Shown here one piece after another: positions 61,110 to 64,000 of a DNA stretch of 64,000 bases. The notes beneath the pieces were generated by a model that was not told the DNA's origin, made no database searches, and saw nothing but the letters and a program-made list of their open reading frames with translations. Position 1 is the stretch's first letter. Each line of letters opens with the position of its first letter. This DNA is from Polaromonas sp. (GTDB lineage Bacteria; Pseudomonadota; Gammaproteobacteria; Burkholderiales; Burkholderiaceae_C): positions 1,842 through 65,841 of the forward strand of contig NZ_JAQSDL010000107.1 of assembly GCF_029945895.1 (NCBI RefSeq), given 5' to 3'. Position numbers and translations under genes: made by a program.

Positions 61110-62402
61110 TCAGGCCGGCGTCTTGCGTGGTCGGGCGCCATGGCCGTTGCGTGCGTGGTGCGGCCGCACCGAGCGCATGGCATGCCAGCTGACCCCAAGC
61201 TGGGCGTTTTCCACCGGCACGGCCTGACGGCTGATCTCGTCGAGCAGGGCGGCACGTGAGCGCATGCCGCGTGCCGCCACGGCCATCTCCTCGGCCTCGT
61301 GCAGCAGCTGGGCCACGTCCCGGCCCGCGCTGGTCAGATGGACCATGCCGACGCTGATGTCGGCGCTGATCCGCATGCGTTCGCCACTCAGCGCGGTGAT
61401 CTCCAGCGGCCGCCGCAGGCTGGAGGCCACGCGCAATCCCATGGTGCGTATCCAGCCGGGCGAATGCAGGCTTTCGATCAGCACCACAAAACAGCGGTCG
61501 TAATACCGACCCGCGGGGTTGACGACGCCGGTGTGGCGCTGCATGCGCCGCGCCAGTTGCGCGTAAATCTCGTTGAGGCCGTGCTGGCCCACCTGGTCCA
61601 GCAGCCGTTCGGGCTCAAATACCCGCACCGCCATGATTGCGCCGTCGCGCCGGGTGCGCGCCAGCCGTCGCTGGGCGCGCAGGATTTTCTGCACCAGCAC
61701 GACACTGCTGTAAAGCTGGGTGGTGGGGTCACGCCGCGACTGGCTGGCATGGCGGATTTCCAGGTCCTGGTGGTTGCGCAGCCACAGCGTCACGCCAATC
61801 ACCGAGACGCTGAGCAGGCCGAGCAACGCCATGCCGGCCTGCAGCAGCACTGACGGCCGGCCAGTGTCGAGCGCCAGCCAGTACAGACCGAGTTGCAGTG
61901 GAAGGGTCAGCAGGCAGCCGGCAGCCAGCCCCCAGGCGAGCCGGTCGCCCTGCTGCGCCGCGCGCACGGCCAGCCACAAGGCCACCGACAGGCTCAGGAT
62001 GGCCAGCGCCGCCGACGCCGGCAGTTGCCAGCCAGGCGCGAGCAGCAGGCACAGTGGCCCACCCGTCAGACACAGGATGCTGACACTGCGAAAACCCAGT
62101 TCGGTGAGCCGGTCGCGCCTGGCGGCGGCCAGCCACTGGCTCGCACCGTGCGTACCCAGGCCGCCGCACAGGGGCCCGATCAGCACCTGGGCCGTGCGCA
62201 GCCAGGACGCATCGGGGCGTGGCAGCAAGGTTGCCGCAAGACCGCTGAGCAGGAGGAAAAAAACCCAACAGGCCGTGAGGTAAATCAGGCTCTGCACACT
62301 GGCCCGGCTTCGGCTGAAGAGAGCATCTGCCGCGCCAAGCAGAACCACCAGACCCATTGACCCTGCGGCGGCGCTCCAGATGATGGTTTCGGCCGTGTTC
62401 AT
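61110..62402 (-). CDS. Membrane protein with degenerate GGDEF domain
   Basis: A 430-residue protein. Residues 1-208 hold about six to seven hydrophobic segments. Residues about 220-380 align with a GGDEF domain: RDPTTQLYS in place of D-X-L-T-X-L, then GRYYDRCFVVLIE in place of R-Y-GGDEF-X-X-X-L. The signature is therefore YDRCF (301-305), so diguanylate cyclase activity is not expected. It could bind nucleotide or act as a membrane sensor. A basic tail (RPHHARNGHGARPRK) ends it. ATG 62402 has a strong AGGAAGGGG site. Confidence 0.82.
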   Translation of the reverse strand: MNTAETIIWSAAAGSMGLVVLLGAADALFSRSRASVQSLIYLTACWVFFLLLSGLAATLLPRPDASWLRTAQVLIGPLCGGLGTHGASQWLAAARRDRLTELGFRSVSILCLTGGPLCLLLAPGWQLPASAALAILSLSVALWLAVRAAQQGDRLAWGLAAGCLLTLPLQLGLYWLALDTGRPSVLLQAGMALLGLLSVSVIGVTLWLRNHQDLEIRHASQSRRDPTTQLYSSVVLVQKILRAQRRLARTRRDGAIMAVRVFEPERLLDQVGQHGLNEIYAQLARRMQRHTGVVNPAGRYYDRCFVVLIESLHSPGWIRTMGLRVASSLRRPLEITALSGERMRISADISVGMVHLTSAGRDVAQLLHEAEEMAVAARGMRSRAALLDEISRQAVPVENAQLGVSWHAMRSVRPHHARNGHGARPRKTPA

Positions 62403-62595
62403 GCCCCTTCCTGGTGCGGCGCAGGGGCGCTGCAGAGCGTTTGCGCGAGAATACCGGCAGGATGCATGTCTTCGCTTTCCCTTGCTCAGTGGCCCTGTCG
62501 GCTACCCGTCCGTCAGGTGGGCCGACAAGCAGCTTGTGGACGCCGTGGTGCGCCCGGCAAACCATTATGAGACGAACAGACCACCAGGGGAAGAC

Positions 62596-63648
62596 ATGCA
62601 CGAGCTGAGAAACCGGCCTCTGGCCATCACCATGGGCGATCCGGCCGGGATCGGGCCGGAAATCATTGCCAAGGCTTTTCGCGACGCGCCGGCCGAACTG
62701 GCCGGCTGCGTCGTGGTCGGTGATGTCGCCAGCTTGCGCCGCGCCGCGCAGCTGGTGGGTGGCGGCGCGGCTCTGGCATCGCCCGTGGCCCAACTCGACG
62801 CGGCCAGCCACTGGCAGGCGGTGCCGCCGCGCTGCATCCCGGTGCTACAAAAATGTGAGCTGTCTGCGCCCGTGCCGTTTGGGCGCATCAGTGCTTTGGC
62901 CGGCAAGGCGGCGGCGGACTGCATTGTCTGGGCGGCCCGCGCGACCCTGGCCGGCGAGTGTGCGGCCATGGTCACCGCGCCGATTCACAAGGAGGCGCTG
63001 GCCGCCGCCGGCCCGGCGTTTGCCCGCTTTCCGGGTCATACCGAACTGTTGCAGGCCGAAGCCGCGGCTTTTCTCGGCAAAGACGTGTCCGCGTTGCCAG
63101 TGCGCATGATGCTGGCCAACGACGAACTCAAGACCGTGCTGGTCAGCATCCATCTGTCCCTGCGCGAGGCGATAGCCGCCGTCACCTTCGACAACGTGCT
63201 GCAGACCCTGCGCATCACGCACCAGGCGGTACGCAGCGCTTCGGGCAGCAGGGCACGTATCGCGGTAGCCGGCCTCAACCCGCATGCGGGCGAGGGCGGC
63301 CTGTTCGGCCGCGAAGAGATGGACATCATCGCGCCGGCGATCGCCAGGGCCCGCGAAGAGGGGCTGGATGTGAGTGGCCCCTTCGCGCCCGACACTGTGT
63401 TCATGAGAGCCCGCGCCCCGGCCGGGCAGGGCGGCGAGTTCGACGTGGTGGTGGCGATGTACCACGACCAGGGCCTGATCCCGGTCAAGTACCTCGGGGT
63501 GGAGCACGGCGTCAATGTCACGCTGGGCCTGCCGCTGGTGCGCACCAGCCCCGACCACGGCACGGCTTTCGACATCGCCGGCAGCGGCAGGGCCGACGCG
63601 TCCAGCCTGCTGGCGGCCATTCGCATGGCGCGCCAGCTGGCCGCCTGA
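62596..63648 (+). CDS. pdxA: 4-hydroxythreonine-4-phosphate dehydrogenase
   Basis: PdxA oxidises 4-phosphohydroxythreonine in vitamin B6 biosynthesis. The 350-residue protein has TMGDPAGIGPEII, metal-binding His in PIHKEAL and FPGHTELL, and VAMYHDQGLIPVKYLG and RTSPDHGTAFDIAG. ATG 62596 has a GGGGAAG site. The upstream frame to 62380 lies over the divergent gene's start region. Confidence 0.95.
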   Translation: MHELRNRPLAITMGDPAGIGPEIIAKAFRDAPAELAGCVVVGDVASLRRAAQLVGGGAALASPVAQLDAASHWQAVPPRCIPVLQKCELSAPVPFGRISALAGKAAADCIVWAARATLAGECAAMVTAPIHKEALAAAGPAFARFPGHTELLQAEAAAFLGKDVSALPVRMMLANDELKTVLVSIHLSLREAIAAVTFDNVLQTLRITHQAVRSASGSRARIAVAGLNPHAGEGGLFGREEMDIIAPAIARAREEGLDVSGPFAPDTVFMRARAPAGQGGEFDVVVAMYHDQGLIPVKYLGVEHGVNVTLGLPLVRTSPDHGTAFDIAGSGRADASSLLAAIRMARQLAA

Positions 63649-63673
63649 ATCGCCCGGTTAAGTGTCAAAAGGG

Positions 63674-63722
63674 TCACCAGCCCTTGTGTGGCAAGCGCAA
63701 TCAGCTATCAAATAAATAGCAA
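63674..63722 (+). repeat. Dispersed repeat, family A copy 7
   Basis: Reads CACCAGCCCTTGTGTGGCAA, then GCGCAATCAGCTATCAAATA and AATAGCAA. It lies just after pdxA, ahead of family B copy 6. Confidence 0.75.
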
Positions 63723-63738
63723 CTGTTCGGTGTTTACA

Positions 63739-63821
63739 AGCGGGGGCCGCGCGTCCGGCTTTGCCGGCGCGCAGGCGCCGCCCCTGAGGGGGAGGGCCGT
63801 TACACAAAGTGAGCGGCCAAC
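63739..63821 (-). repeat. GC-rich dispersed repeat, family B copy 6
   Basis: Contains GGGGGCCGCGCGTCCGGCTT, TGCCGGCGCGCAGGCGCCGC and CCCTGAGGGGGAGGG, then GTTACACAAAGTGAGCGG. It is in the same inverted orientation as copy 1 and lies between convergent pdxA and mscL. Confidence 0.7.
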
Positions 63822-63830
63822 GGGGGGAGC

Positions 63831-64000
63831 CTATTTTTTCAAGCTGTCCCGGATCTCGCGCAGCAGCACCACGTCTTCGGACGGGGCGGCGGGCGCCGCC
63901 GGCGCGGCCGGGGTTTCCTTCTTCAGGCGATTGATCTGCCTGATCATCAGGAAGATGATGAGCGCCAGGATGGCGAAGTTGACCGCCACCGTGATGAAAT
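63831..64000 (-). CDS. mscL: Large-conductance mechanosensitive channel MscL, C-terminal part
   Basis: The 3' end of a gene on the minus strand, cut by the window edge. The translation ends with a transmembrane segment containing [16 protein letters not shown], then RQINRLKKE, an Ala/Pro linker and the C-terminal helix [13 protein letters not shown]. This is the second membrane helix and cytoplasmic bundle of MscL, the inner-membrane channel that opens under osmotic downshock. The Ala/Pro linker is slightly longer than in E. coli. Confidence 0.9.
   Translation of the reverse strand, partial: FITVAVNFAILALIIFLMIRQINRLKKETPAAPAAPAAPSEDVVLLREIRDSLKK

Overview
The window reads as a contiguous piece of a betaproteobacterial chromosome, most likely from the family Comamonadaceae (Polaromonas/Rhodoferax type). 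This rests on gene order and intergenic repeats, not on a database match. Typical Burkholderiales arrangements include groES-groEL behind a CIRCE element, cyaY/lptM-lysA, mrcA facing pilMNOPQ-aroK-aroB, gltBD, mlaFEDACB followed by a YadGH-type exporter and ibaG-murA, an almost complete his operon, and hinT-tatABC. The DNA is GC-rich, so most long antisense ORFs are shadows. I saw no rRNA, tRNA, CRISPR array, prophage or complete insertion sequence; the only mobile-type gene is a REP-associated (RAYT) transposase at 32.9 kb.

Layout. 0-1.3 kb: end of groEL and groES (minus strand) with CIRCE and promoter, then two small hypothetical ORFs and a terminator. 1.6-4.6 kb: a double-domain KaiC-like ATPase fused head-to-tail with a hybrid histidine kinase. 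4.8-9.8 kb: metK, two lipid A-type acyltransferases, an alpha/beta hydrolase and engB. 10-16.2 kb: diheme cytochrome c4, ResB/CcsA (System II cytochrome c maturation) and the periplasmic methionine sulfoxide reductase MsrPQ. 16.2-21.5 kb: a diiron metallo-beta-lactamase-fold protein, lysA, lptM, cyaY and PBP1A. 21.8-31.4 kb: pilMNOPQ (type IV pilus alignment complex and secretin), aroK, aroB, a dGTPase-like HD hydrolase and an MFS transporter. 31.6-33.6 kb: an orphan branched-chain-type solute-binding protein and the RAYT, with an AT-rich palindromic element. 33.8-40.1 kb: glutamate synthase. 40.5-47.9 kb: Mla phospholipid transport, ABC-2 exporter, ibaG, murA. 48-55.1 kb: hisGDCBHAFIE. 55.2-57.8 kb: a small membrane protein, hinT, tatABC. 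57.9-64 kb: DegS-like protease, cysK, NIF3 protein, a membrane protein with a degenerate GGDEF domain, pdxA and the end of mscL.

Functional themes: envelope biogenesis (lipid A acylation, PBP1A, MurA, Mla, MscL, Tat, DegS), respiratory/periplasmic redox (c4, ResBC, MsrPQ), amino-acid biosynthesis (lysA, aroKB, gltBD, his, cysK, metK) and twitching motility. Translational coupling is frequent: ATGA, GTGA and TTGA stop-start overlaps recur in the res, pil, mla and his operons.

The most unusual content is non-coding. Three dispersed repeat families can be recognised by eye. Family A (nine copies, AGCCCTT...GCGC...AGCTAT...ATAGC) invades gene ends, forms or overlaps the start codons of hisD and the hydrolase gene, and lies inside the NIF3 reading frame. 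Family B (six GC-rich copies, all between 45.5 and 63.8 kb) sits just after stop codons and splits operons. Family C (two copies) is a long imperfect hairpin with compensatory base changes, found between groES and groEL and between hisA and hisF. Among proteins, the KaiC-kinase pair and the degenerate GGDEF protein deserve most attention.
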